This document shows, piece by piece, positions 25,822 to 34,439 of a DNA stretch of 64,000 nt. The stretch comes from Candidatus Thiosymbion ectosymbiont of Catanema sp. Cochon2018. GTDB taxonomy: Bacteria; Pseudomonadota; Gammaproteobacteria; Chromatiales; Chromatiaceae. A program made the translations under genes and the position numbers. The stretch is taken from contig WYCW01000001.1 in assembly GCA_011392765.1 (NCBI GenBank), forward strand, positions 310,001 to 374,000, read 5' to 3'. The first letter of the stretch is position 1. Every line of letters starts with the position of its first letter. A model generated the notes under the pieces. The model was not told where the DNA came from. It was given only the letters and a program-made list of their open reading frames with translations, and ran no database searches.

Positions 25822-26291
25822 AAGAAGATGTCTCTGCCGAATCGGTCTTGGGTATCGAGGAAGCGATCTACAATCACTATGGCTTTTGTGTATTGGGGAG
25901 GGGTTAGCACCATGGCCGTCACGGGTTCCGTAATCGCCACTTGGTTCACAGGGGTGCTCGATTTTCTCCGCAGGGATTATACTGCCACACGGCACAATCT
26001 GAGCTTTTGAATTTCCCCCTCACCCCCGCCCTCTCCCAGAGGGAGGGTGTCGTAACAGCGGTGGCATCAGCTGCCAGTCTGTGAAGTTTAAACCACAGAG
26101 GACACAGAGAACGCAGAGAAGGGCACAGACCAATTCTCTGTGTTCTCTGTGTCCTCTGTGGTTCGAAAGGACTTTTGCGACACCCTCAGAGGGAGAGGGA
26201 GTGAAATGCGCAGATTGTGCCGTGTGGCAGTATACGAACGCAACCAGATTACGCTGGATGTTGCCAGATATGTCGGCTGGTGGGCTCATCC
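25818..26291 (+). pseudogene. Tail of methyltransferase gene plus start of sensor kinase gene, cut by a MITE (copy 1)
   Basis: 25818-25907 matches the last 30 codons of the intact methyltransferase gene (40765-40848). 25912 onward matches the first codons of the intact kinase gene at 40853 (MAVTGSVIATWFTGVLDFLRRD here, MAFTSSVIAAFLTKSLDFLRRD there). After the element at 25980-26232 the kinase sequence resumes (RNQITLDVARYVGWW) and stops at about 26291, replaced by unrelated DNA. Neither gene part can work. The same arrangement is repeated at 38650-39126. Confidence 0.8.
25980..26232. mobile_element. TACTGCCACAC-family MITE with nested palindrome (253 bp, copy 1)
   Basis: Same ends as 20346-20448, flanked by TA (25978-25979, 26233-26234). 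Comparison with the intact kinase gene (ggattacg) shows exact insertion at its TA. The inside is enlarged by a second palindrome, CCACAGAGGACACAGAGAAC ... CTCTGTGTCCTCTGTGG (26091-26161). Confidence 0.85.
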
Positions 26292-26417
26292 TCTCGGAGA
26301 GCGAGAGGGCGGAACTCGCACAGGATCTTCTCTTCTGGCCAGCCTCGACGGAACTCCCGACTCCGGTTATTTCACTTATTTCAGGAAAGGTTTTTGGGAC
26401 GCGACGGAACCAATGTC

Positions 26418-27313
26418 GACCCACCGCGTTGCATTTGGTCCCCATCATCGGGTTTTGGCCGTCTGTCGATGACAGTGCGGGCTATCTATGGGGGGCGAAG
26501 GCCGCGATCCGCTGGCATGCCCCCAGCTGCCACAACCTGACCTGCAAGGCCCGCATCGACAAGCCGAGGTGGGAGGGCTTGGCGAAACGATTCACCAACA
26601 GCAGGAAGCTGGTGGCCACGGTCCCGGTCGAGATGCTCAATGGCGACGAGTTGGTTGCGGAGGCCGATTTCACCTATTGGGTGCAGGACGTCGCGAGTAT
26701 GAAGCGGCATGCCTTCGACCTGGGGCGGATCGACCTGCTTTATAAGCACAAGACCAAGACCACCGCCAAGCTGATCGAGGGGTTGCGCGCCCTGGAGCAG
26801 GAGAGGCCGGTGGTCGAGCGGCGCTTCGATGACCCCTATGCCTTTATGCCGGCGGGGAAGCAGGGCATTACCCTGGCCAGACGCTTCAGCATGGACACGC
26901 CCCAACTGCAACATCTGGTGGCGGGCAGGACCCGGCACCTGGACCGGAGCGTCATGGAATTCGCTCGGGAACAGGCAAAATTCAATATTGTCAATATCGG
27001 CGCCGGTTATGACAGCCGCTTTTGGCGCCTGCAATTCGAAGGGGCCACCATCTATGACCTGGACCTGCCGGTCATGCTGAATGAACGCAAGAGGATCTTT
27101 GATTACACCAGGGATCGGCAGATCCATAATCTCGAGATCGACCTGGAGACCCAGGCGATCGATGCGGTTCTGTCGGCCAGCGGCCGTTTTGATCCGAATG
27201 TCCCCACCTATTTTATCTAGGAGGGTGGCTCCATGTATTTCCGCGACCGGCATATCGACCGGATCTTCGGCGCCATCGCTCGGGTCATGGCACCCGGCTC
27301 CCGCTTTTGGTTC
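26418..27313 (+). pseudogene. Methyltransferase-fusion pseudogene, N-terminus lost and internal stop
   Basis: Matches the intact gene at 39376-40848 from its codon 118 onward (LHLVPIIGF.PSVDD...). The front 115-120 codons are missing. A TGG-to-TAG change at about 27218 ends the frame after VPTYFI, although homology (EGGSMYF.DRHIDRIF.A.AR.MAPGSRFWFD) continues to 27313, where a different repeat begins. Reading otherwise stays in frame, so decay is fairly recent. Confidence 0.85.
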
Positions 27314-27672
27314 GATGGCTCTTTATGGATTCTGGACTGCTCACGATCATGGCGATCATGGCGGGTACTCCCAAACATTTTGGAGTGTGGCGGCAACCTT
27401 ACTCCCGTACCGACCGAAATCCGCAGTGCCCGACCTCACCGCCAGGTTGGCTATGGCACACCAGCTCGTTGCCGCTTTGGGTTGGGCGAAGCCTCCGTCT
27501 CCCGCACAGGTGTTGTGGCCGAGGGAACGCACCGTCGCCGCGGCGCGTGTGGAACCCGACATCCAGGTTCTCGGCAAACGCCGCGGGTATCCCCCTGCGG
27601 CTGGGGTTCCATTCGACCGCGCCGCTTCAGCCAGCGCACTCCAAAGCAGTCTGGAATCCGTAAAGAGCCTTT
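27313..27672. repeat. Non-coding repeat block with GGCTCTTTATGGATTC ends
   Basis: The outer ends are GGCTCTTTATGGATTCTGGA and, from the right, GGCTCTTTACGGATTCCAGA. Inside (about 27376-27648) is a roughly 270-bp sequence with ends TTTTGGAGTG / CACTCCAAA that recurs, diverged, at 43389-43662. It has no credible gene. It cuts off the methyltransferase pseudogene. Confidence 0.65.
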
Positions 27673-27701
27673 GTCCAACTTTTAATAGGTTCAGAAAAGA
27701 T

Positions 27702-29684
27702 TCAGAGACTATCTTTTTCGACAGTCTCTAAACCAACACCCCCCTTTCCAAGGGGAGCTTTTTTACTGAGGATTTGTCCCTTCTGTATAATCCGTTGGGA
27801 GAATTCCTTCAAGTAGACAGAGAACCAGGGAATTTTGGAAAGAGTAAGGTACATCTGGATAAGTAACTTGTCTTTCACGCCTAGCTTTCTTGAAAAGGGG
27901 TTGCCGCTTCTAGTGGAAGCCGCATGCTTTTTGAACAAAAGTTCCCACGGTGAATCACTAACATAAAGCCAGAGTAATTGCATATTCCGGTCAGGTACAA
28001 ACAGATTCAGCAACCGTTCTACACTAGCTTCTAATTTCTTCTTTGTTTGAGGTAGACTCGTCTGGTCATTCCAGCGCGTCTTGTATGGAACAGCCTCCAT
28101 ATTGAAGCGGTTTCCGTCATCTTCAATTTTCGTAATGCCAAATTGCTCTGGTGAATGGTACATGGGGCTATCGATCATAAGACTGAATTCGTTGAATGTG
28201 GCAAAAAAGGGCATTTTATGAATCCATTCATGATGTTTCTCGAAAAACTGTACTAAATGGTGCCGTTGCGTATCTGTCTCTGACGGGGTTCCCAGAATCA
28301 AGCAAAAATGCAACCCAATCCCAACTTCCGCACAGTTTCTCAACAAATTACCTGCAATAGTTGCATACTCATCCGGGAAGGACGATTTATTCATAATCCG
28401 GAGGATATCCGTATCCACTTGCTCCAGACCAACCCAGAGTTCTCTAAGACCCGCTTCATACAGGATTTCAAGTGTATGACGATTAAGTTCTGGATCAATT
28501 CGGGTTCGCAGTGACCAGATAATTTCTTTTCCAGATTTTTTAAGTTCTCGGGCAAACCGTTTCGCATATGCGGGTGGACACGCTTCATCAAGGAGCCAAA
28601 CCGTATTACAGCCAAGTTGCCTATAGTAACCAATTTTTTCCATCATTCTTTCAATGCTGAATTTTTGGCTAGTTGTCTTTCTGGCATTGATGCTGCAGTA
28701 ATTGCATTTTGCCCAGAAACACCGACTGCTCAAACGATCAATGATCACCAAATCCGGGGTCAAATAGGCAGAAAGTGGAAGGTCTGAATAGTCTGGAAAT
28801 GGATCTGATTCTGCAATTGCAGCTGTACAAGGATCATTGATTTGGATGGAACCATCCGATTTCCGTATTGCTAAATTCGCAATATTGGAGGTATTTTCTG
28901 ATGTAAGGCCATCCCGCACAAGTCGGAGCATTCCTTCATCGTTCCGGTACAGAAATATGCTGTCAAAATCAAGCATCAGTCGGGGGTCTTTATCCAACCT
29001 GCCCCTCATTCTAGAAAACGAGAACTCATCAAATCCGTATCCAGGAAAATTGATATGTATATCAATAACTTCCCGTATACAATGCTGCAAAGTCAAAGCA
29101 GGAAGAATATTCCATGGAAAAATGATATCCATAAGAATAATTCCCAGTTTTTGCTCCTTTATCTTCGGAATAATCCAGCGTTCATAGACTGAGATGAATG
29201 GATTGAGATCCCGATCTCGGGATAGATCATAGATTTCCGTCAAATCTTGAACCTCGAATCCAATCCGGGGCCACCATATCATATGATTGGCAATAAAGAC
29301 TCCATAATGGTGATAAATCACGCACTGTGCCTCATATATCACACCTATAGCCCAAGAAAAACGGCTGAAATCGTAAAAGCTGGACTTATTTCGGAGCACG
29401 TTTAATGCATAGTGAATGTTCCTGCAAACATATTTCCGTGCGTCAAGAAACTGTCGTTGGGACAATACAGTACAGTAGGGATACTGGTTGGAACGTGAAC
29501 GTTCCGGGTGGTACTCAAGGCTACCTAGAAAGCGAGGATCCAGTATTTGCAACCAGGTTTCCAAATTGATGTCTAGTTGGCTGCAGTCCAACCCGTAGCT
29601 ACGCAAGTATCCACATATGAAAGAGGTAGACGCTGGTGGTACGGACGGGAACAGTGAAAAACTGTTCAGTATTAATGCTTTCAC
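27702..29684 (-). CDS. B12-binding-type radical SAM protein
   Basis: A 660-residue radical SAM enzyme, expected to make a 5'-deoxyadenosyl radical with a [4Fe-4S] cluster. The cluster motif is a CX4CX2C variant, CFWAKCNYC (about residues 320-329), rather than CX3CX2C; similar spacing is seen in some natural-product enzymes. The core follows: TVWLLDEACPP, IIWSLRTRIDPELN, AGLRELWVGLEQVD, GIGLHFCLILGTPSETD. The N-terminal 200 residues start KALILNSFSLFPSVPPAS and look like a B12-binding-type domain, but no DxHxxG cobalamin motif is seen. The C-terminus runs into a repeat (APLGKGGV) and a 27703-27731 hairpin. It lies 14 bp after the oxoamine synthase gene, so they are probably co-transcribed. AT-rich. 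Confidence 0.82.
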   Translation of the reverse strand: MKALILNSFSLFPSVPPASTSFICGYLRSYGLDCSQLDINLETWLQILDPRFLGSLEYHPERSRSNQYPYCTVLSQRQFLDARKYVCRNIHYALNVLRNKSSFYDFSRFSWAIGVIYEAQCVIYHHYGVFIANHMIWWPRIGFEVQDLTEIYDLSRDRDLNPFISVYERWIIPKIKEQKLGIILMDIIFPWNILPALTLQHCIREVIDIHINFPGYGFDEFSFSRMRGRLDKDPRLMLDFDSIFLYRNDEGMLRLVRDGLTSENTSNIANLAIRKSDGSIQINDPCTAAIAESDPFPDYSDLPLSAYLTPDLVIIDRLSSRCFWAKCNYCSINARKTTSQKFSIERMMEKIGYYRQLGCNTVWLLDEACPPAYAKRFARELKKSGKEIIWSLRTRIDPELNRHTLEILYEAGLRELWVGLEQVDTDILRIMNKSSFPDEYATIAGNLLRNCAEVGIGLHFCLILGTPSETDTQRHHLVQFFEKHHEWIHKMPFFATFNEFSLMIDSPMYHSPEQFGITKIEDDGNRFNMEAVPYKTRWNDQTSLPQTKKKLEASVERLLNLFVPDRNMQLLWLYVSDSPWELLFKKHAASTRSGNPFSRKLGVKDKLLIQMYLTLSKIPWFSVYLKEFSQRIIQKGQILSKKAPLGKGGVGLETVEKDSL

Positions 29685-29698
29685 CTCATTTTTTCCAT

Positions 29699-30970
29699 TT
29701 ACCCAATTACGCCATACTTTTTCCCGATTTTTCCGAAACAGTCCAGTAGATGTTCGATATCTTCTCGTGTGTGTGTAGCCATCACACTAACACGGAAGCG
29801 AGATTGATTAGGTAAAACTACTGGAGATTTGATGGCATTGACGAAAATACCGCTGTCGTACAAGTCCACACTCATTCTCATTAAAAGGTCTTCATTGCGG
29901 ATCATAACTGGTATGATGGCTGTGTGAAAGGAGTTCCCGGTATCGTATCCTATTCGGTTCAACTTGGAACGAACCTGTTCATGATTTTTCCGCAAGTTAG
30001 CGACTAAATCGGTTTCTTGCATGACATGAATAGACTCTATGGCTGCGCCACAGACGCCAGGCGGTAGTGACGTGGAGAACATATTACTTCGGGCATACAT
30101 ACGAAGATACTCAACTAGCTCATGGCTTCCGGCCATAAATCCTCCGATTGTACCTAGGGCTTTGCTCAAGGTTCCTGTAATCAGAATATTTCGGTCCGTG
30201 ATACCAAAATGAGACTTGGTGCCCTCGCCATTCCGTCCGAGCACACCGGTTGCATGAGCATCGTCCACCATCAAGATAGCCGAATGTTCTTGCACTATCG
30301 GTAGTAGCTGATCGAGCGGTGAAATATCTCCATCCATGCTGTAGACTCCATCTACAGCTACTAAAATTCCTCCCCGAAACTTCTTGTCGATCTTTTCAAT
30401 CTTGATTCTCAGGCTATTGGGATCATTGTGCGAGAACCGCATAAATTTAGCGCCGGATAGAATACTACCATCAATAATACTAGCATGATTAAGCTTATCA
30501 TGAAGAATAAGGTTATTTTTCCGCACTAGTCCGGAAACGGTTCCGATGTTTGCCACGTATCCAGACGTAAAAACTATGGCTGCCTCCGTGCCTTTCATCT
30601 TGGCAATACTTGCCTCCAATTCCCGTTGGATATCAAGCGTTCCGCTCAGCAGGGGCACCCCGCCGCTTCCTACGCCGTAACGATCAACTGCGCGGAGCAT
30701 AGCATCCTTAACTCTGGAATGTGTAGTCAACCCAAGATAATTGTTCGATCCAAACATACACATTCTTTTCGGAGATATTGATTCCGGATCACCGACAAAA
30801 ACCTGATTTTTGCAGCTCCCCTTGAGTACACGTGCGTACATAATATCGAAAAATGCGCGATGCTGTTCTCGTGCCTGATTGAAACGATGTACTTTTTTAA
30901 GAATAGAGCCATCTTCGCTGTTAATATATTTCTTGTACGAATACGAATTTTCCGAGTCTAGGGTTCTCAT
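29699..30970 (-). CDS. Alpha-oxoamine synthase, serine-palmitoyltransferase-like
   Basis: A 423-residue PLP enzyme that should condense an amino acid with an acyl-CoA or acyl-ACP, releasing CO2. Motifs: SNNYLGL, GVGSGGVPLLSGT, DKLNHASIIDG, VDDAHATGVLGRNG, and the PLP lysine in TLSKALGTIGG (near residue 269). The C-terminal GIFVNAIKSPVVLPNQSRFRVS..ATHT pattern is closest to bacterial serine palmitoyltransferases, as opposed to BioF, KBL or the autoinducer synthase CqsA. Product could be a sphingoid-like base or a related amino-ketone. It is followed at 14 bp by the radical SAM gene; upstream, two MITEs separate it from the MutS-like/GNAT operon. Confidence 0.85.
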   Translation of the reverse strand: MRTLDSENSYSYKKYINSEDGSILKKVHRFNQAREQHRAFFDIMYARVLKGSCKNQVFVGDPESISPKRMCMFGSNNYLGLTTHSRVKDAMLRAVDRYGVGSGGVPLLSGTLDIQRELEASIAKMKGTEAAIVFTSGYVANIGTVSGLVRKNNLILHDKLNHASIIDGSILSGAKFMRFSHNDPNSLRIKIEKIDKKFRGGILVAVDGVYSMDGDISPLDQLLPIVQEHSAILMVDDAHATGVLGRNGEGTKSHFGITDRNILITGTLSKALGTIGGFMAGSHELVEYLRMYARSNMFSTSLPPGVCGAAIESIHVMQETDLVANLRKNHEQVRSKLNRIGYDTGNSFHTAIIPVMIRNEDLLMRMSVDLYDSGIFVNAIKSPVVLPNQSRFRVSVMATHTREDIEHLLDCFGKIGKKYGVIG

Positions 30971-31081
30971 TTTTGATTTCTCAGCATGATTTGCAGATCG
31001 TTGGTCTGAGGTCTACGGTATAAATACGCTTGTCGTTAGCGGGGCGGATCTTTTGGTGTCAAGTTATACTTGATCTCTAGC

Positions 31082-31185
31082 GTAACCATTCAGCCCCCCC
31101 TCTGGATTCCGGTTTGATCCGGACATAACCCCTTGATTTCTCGTTTTCGGGATCAGGATCGTAGAGGGGGGGGCTGAACGGTTAC
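31082..31185. mobile_element. IS66-type MITE with perfect 8-bp target duplication (104 bp)
   Basis: Ends GTAACCATTCAGCCCCCCC and, from the right, GTAACCGTTCAGCCCCCCC. It is flanked by identical 8-mers TCTCTAGC (31074-31081 and 31186-31193), the duplication length of the IS66 family. The ends match those of the full element at 59518-61266 almost exactly, so that transposase could move it. Confidence 0.88.
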
Positions 31186-31244
31186 TCTCTAGCGGTGTTG
31201 ATGAGGAGTGATCTCACGCTTAGTGTCGAACAAACGATCACGTA

Positions 31245-31303
31245 GGCACCATGAAAAATACGGACTATCCAATTGGTAAAAATACCTATTTTTCAAGATG
31301 CCC
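31245..31303. mobile_element. Short copy of the GGGCACCTTGAAAAATA MITE family (59 bp)
   Basis: Reads GGCACCATGAAAAATACGG ... ACCTATTTTTCAAGATGCCC: both ends of the family, with the middle deleted. Other members are at 48403-48501, 50239-50337 and the one split by IS66 (59505-61357). Confidence 0.7.
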
Positions 31304-31390
31304 AAGTACGACTGATCTCAATTATCATGCGGTCAGTTGTCTGACGAACGGAAAAAACTTCAGTTATTGGTTTTTCCTTCTAAAGACTAT

Positions 31391-33286
31391 TCACTTGTTT
31401 TTGTTCGTTACGCTTGGGTCAATACCTACGGCTTTGAGCAGCATCAGTGCATTACTGGTAGTCGTGATCCCCTCCCGTAACCGATAGTCAAACTGAAGAG
31501 ATGGTTTCCCATCAATAATCCGAATCTGATCCTCGAAGTACACGGAACGGGACCATTCCTGCAGTAACTGTTTGTTAGCCAATTCCAAATCGTGGGTGGC
31601 GATGACACCAACGGCTCCGGCGGCGAGGAGACGATGCAGAATCGCTGTCACCGCGATGCGCCGGTCCACGCTGTTGGTACCCCGCAGAATCTCGTCAAAC
31701 AGGAATACCGGTAGGTGTCCCTCCGTAGGCCGCGCAGATTCGAGCGTATCGACGGCAACACGGATACATGAGAGCTCTGCCATGAAAAGTGAGCGGCCTG
31801 CCACTAAGGCATCCTGGACGTTGAAACAGGTCGCGAGTGTCACAATCGGCATGACTAAGCGCTGTGCGCATACCGGGCCACCCATCCGGGAAAGCAGGAT
31901 GTTAATTCCCAACGTCCGCAGTAAGGTACTCTTACCTGACATGTTCGACCCAGTGACGAAGAGTAGCGGTTGATCAATGTTCCCTAACCTTATGTCATTG
32001 GCGATCCGGACTCCATCTACGATGAGGGGATGCCCAAGAGCAGTGGCACTGATACCTGAATGTTCCATTTCAATGGTCGGGAAACACCAACTAGGATTAT
32101 CGTAATGTAGACCGGCCAAGGTCGCGAGCAGCTCATACTCGGCTAATGCTTCCATCCAGACGGAGACCTCGGTGCCAAAGTGCCGCCGCCACTCGCGCAG
32201 CCTGAAGAAGATGTGAAAGCTCCACATCGTGAATGACTGAAGTATCAGATAAATTAGCCCCGCGTTACGCAAATCTGCTAACTCCACCAACCGTTGTAAC
32301 CGCCGGATTTCGGAAGTTGCCGATGTGACACCATGGAAAGGTGCTAGTAGTCGGTGCAAATACACCTCATCCAGGTTACCCGTGAGGAGGACGTCGATCA
32401 TCCGCTCATAGCGGCGCAAAACCGCACCGCTTTGCTCTAGAGACTCCAAAGATTGGTGTATCCGGGGTAAATAGATTAGATTCACCAAGATATTGAGTGC
32501 TAGAACCACTCCGATGGTTATGATTGGTATACCGACAACAGTAACCGCGGTAAATGTGACAACCATGGCTGTGGTAAGGGCAATCACAACCCATGAGGGC
32601 GGTATTTCGTCTTTGTTCTCTCCCGCGGCAGCCCACTGCAAGAGGTGGTTCTCCACTGTTCCATCACCGCGTATCTCTGCAGCTGCAAGATAGAGGCGTT
32701 GGCGGTGGCTGAGAACAGGGACTAGGGCGGCCACAGCACCTTGTCGTTCCATGTGCTTGTGGGCACTATTTGGGTGTAGGATGTCTTTAAAGAAACGCTG
32801 CCAAGCCAAAGGAGTAGCTAAGGTACTAAGCAGTTGGCAGAGGGAGCCGCGTCCGATGATATCTAGATCGGTGAGCAGGCGATTTGGGGCTTGAGGTAAC
32901 TTCGGCGGTTCAGGCAACGCGGACCAGTCGCGTTTCAGCCGGGAGATTGCTTGGCGGTTCAAATCGGCGATAGCCTGCTGCTCGGCCACCCGACGCTTTA
33001 GTTGCTCATGGACTCCAACTAAGACCGCGAAACACAACACGAGGGTCGCGGACACTGGAATTACCCAGCTACCAACATTTTGCCACAGGGCAAACAAGGC
33101 GGCTATCAGCATGGTGGCAACGATGAGTCGCATATTGCTGATCTGATTAATCTGCCGCTCTAAATCCTTTATTCGCCCCTCAGCCACGCGTTCACGACGA
33201 CGATACTCTTCATGAATCCGGGTAGACTCTTGCTCAGATGGATCCGAACCCATGCATCTGCCCATCTTTGGATCAGATTTCCACAT
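31391..33286 (-). CDS. Membrane-anchored MutS-family ATPase
   Basis: A 631-residue protein with the MutS C-terminal ATPase but without the mismatch-recognition domain. Walker A is GSNMSGKST (near residue 447), Walker B FLFDEILRGTNS (near 535), and the ATHDLELA signature follows. The N-terminus has a charged coiled-coil stretch, then hydrophobic segments at about 52-100 (MLIAALFALWQNV and SATLVLCFAVLVGV) and a long one at about 235-285. It should sit in the inner membrane with the ATPase in the cytoplasm. Such MutS-like membrane proteins are known by sequence; their role is not established and repair is unlikely. It overlaps the upstream acyltransferase gene by 14 nt. Confidence 0.82.
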   Translation of the reverse strand: MWKSDPKMGRCMGSDPSEQESTRIHEEYRRRERVAEGRIKDLERQINQISNMRLIVATMLIAALFALWQNVGSWVIPVSATLVLCFAVLVGVHEQLKRRVAEQQAIADLNRQAISRLKRDWSALPEPPKLPQAPNRLLTDLDIIGRGSLCQLLSTLATPLAWQRFFKDILHPNSAHKHMERQGAVAALVPVLSHRQRLYLAAAEIRGDGTVENHLLQWAAAGENKDEIPPSWVVIALTTAMVVTFTAVTVVGIPIITIGVVLALNILVNLIYLPRIHQSLESLEQSGAVLRRYERMIDVLLTGNLDEVYLHRLLAPFHGVTSATSEIRRLQRLVELADLRNAGLIYLILQSFTMWSFHIFFRLREWRRHFGTEVSVWMEALAEYELLATLAGLHYDNPSWCFPTIEMEHSGISATALGHPLIVDGVRIANDIRLGNIDQPLLFVTGSNMSGKSTLLRTLGINILLSRMGGPVCAQRLVMPIVTLATCFNVQDALVAGRSLFMAELSCIRVAVDTLESARPTEGHLPVFLFDEILRGTNSVDRRIAVTAILHRLLAAGAVGVIATHDLELANKQLLQEWSRSVYFEDQIRIIDGKPSLQFDYRLREGITTTSNALMLLKAVGIDPSVTNKNK

Positions 33287-34439
33287 TATTGCGGTAAGAA
33301 TTTCGAACTTTTGGAGGTTTCTCAGAGAGTAACGCCGGCAGTAACGGTCCCAGAATCGACCGTAACCATGGGATCTCTACTCGTGCAGCCATGGACATGG
33401 ATTCCAACTTAGCTCCCATAGTCTGCTTGATGAAATAGGAGGTAATACCCAAATCCACAATCCGTTGCTCGTGTTCAGCGGCATTACGAACCTCACTCCA
33501 GATCAGATTGTAGTAAAGTCCCATTTCTTTCGCGCAGCGGTAGTCCAAACCAATCAAAAAGGGGTTGCTTACGGTTTTCGAAAAGCCGGTGAGAATCCAG
33601 CCTATCAACTGCCCTTCTGGCACACGTATTGTGAGCATCGTGCTCTTGCCGGAAAAACGATGTGCTATTTCGCGGAAGAATTGCTTAGGATAAGGTGCAC
33701 GCTTAAACTCGTGGGCAGCAGCATGAACTTGTAAGTATAGTGGATAACATTCGTCAATCAATGGCTCGAAATCCGCTACGCGCTCGATCCGTAACCCCAG
33801 CTGTTCCACCTTTTGAAGCTGCTTGCGAATTGCTGCCTTGGGCTTTCCGCGGAGGCGACATAGGTGTTTCTCAATGCCTCCATCCGGGAGATCGACCACC
33901 GCCAACGGCAGATTGGCAACAGCACGAAACCCGCGATTGAGGAATGCTGTCTTGAGCAAATCATCGGACTTCGTCCCATCTGAGAAATCACGCACAATCA
34001 GTAAATGGGCACGAGGTAAAACTTCCTCGCACACGGCGATAAGGTGATCAGCGAAGGAACCTGCGTTAAGATACATCTTGTCCCACCACCAGTGTTGCTT
34101 AGCAGTCTCCATGGTGCCGACCATGGCTAGCCGTAGCATCATGAAGTTTGGTAAATATCGACGAACGCTCCGTACCAACTTGGCAGGCATATTTGGCATT
34201 AGGAAGGCGAAATCATAGTTATCCAGCGTCAGGGCGGCAAGCCCCACTGTTTGTCCGGGGCGTTCCAGCCGGAGATAGGCATAGGTACGCTGCGGAAATG
34301 TTGCCTCAACGGCTGCAAAAAAGGCACTGCTGCGAAACGGGTGGTCCACGGCTACATATTGGTCCCAAAGACCTCGGGGCAAGTCGTCTATAGTACCGAC
34401 GATATGGCGGGTGATGGGCGGCTGCGGTGTGCTAGTCAT
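33273..34439 (-). CDS. BioF2-like GNAT acyltransferase B
   Basis: A 388-residue protein of the Acetyltransf_6 / FemAB-like GNAT type, which usually moves an acyl or aminoacyl group to an amine. Seen: CRLRGKPKAAIRKQLQKVEQ, the region LIDECYPLYLQVHAAAHEF, PKQFFREIAHRFSGKSTMLTI, QLIGWILTGFS, and the C-terminal GLYYNLIWSEVRNAAEHEQR.VDLG.TSY. The last parts are the typical GNAT acceptor helix and beta-bulge region. It begins with an ATGA overlap to acyltransferase A and ends overlapping the MutS-like gene, so the three proteins are made together. The substrate is unknown; a linked serine-palmitoyltransferase-like enzyme suggests an amino-ketone or long-chain base. Confidence 0.75.
   Translation of the reverse strand: MTSTPQPPITRHIVGTIDDLPRGLWDQYVAVDHPFRSSAFFAAVEATFPQRTYAYLRLERPGQTVGLAALTLDNYDFAFLMPNMPAKLVRSVRRYLPNFMMLRLAMVGTMETAKQHWWWDKMYLNAGSFADHLIAVCEEVLPRAHLLIVRDFSDGTKSDDLLKTAFLNRGFRAVANLPLAVVDLPDGGIEKHLCRLRGKPKAAIRKQLQKVEQLGLRIERVADFEPLIDECYPLYLQVHAAAHEFKRAPYPKQFFREIAHRFSGKSTMLTIRVPEGQLIGWILTGFSKTVSNPFLIGLDYRCAKEMGLYYNLIWSEVRNAAEHEQRIVDLGITSYFIKQTMGAKLESMSMAARVEIPWLRSILGPLLPALLSEKPPKVRNSYRNNVEI

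Noticed and set aside
26081-27220. 379-codon open frame starting in the nested palindrome
   Set aside because: The first 110 codons are repeat and unrelated debris; only the part from about 26418 is a methyltransferase, and it is truncated and stopped early.
29699-30970. Assignment of the oxoamine synthase as the autoinducer synthase CqsA
   Set aside because: A CqsS-like sensor is 10 kb away, but the C-terminal FVNxxxSPxV...ATHT pattern is closer to serine palmitoyltransferase, and the genes are not adjacent; kept only as a possibility.
31391-33286. Annotation as DNA mismatch repair protein MutS
   Set aside because: Only the ATPase domain is shared; mismatch-recognition and connector domains are absent and membrane segments are present.
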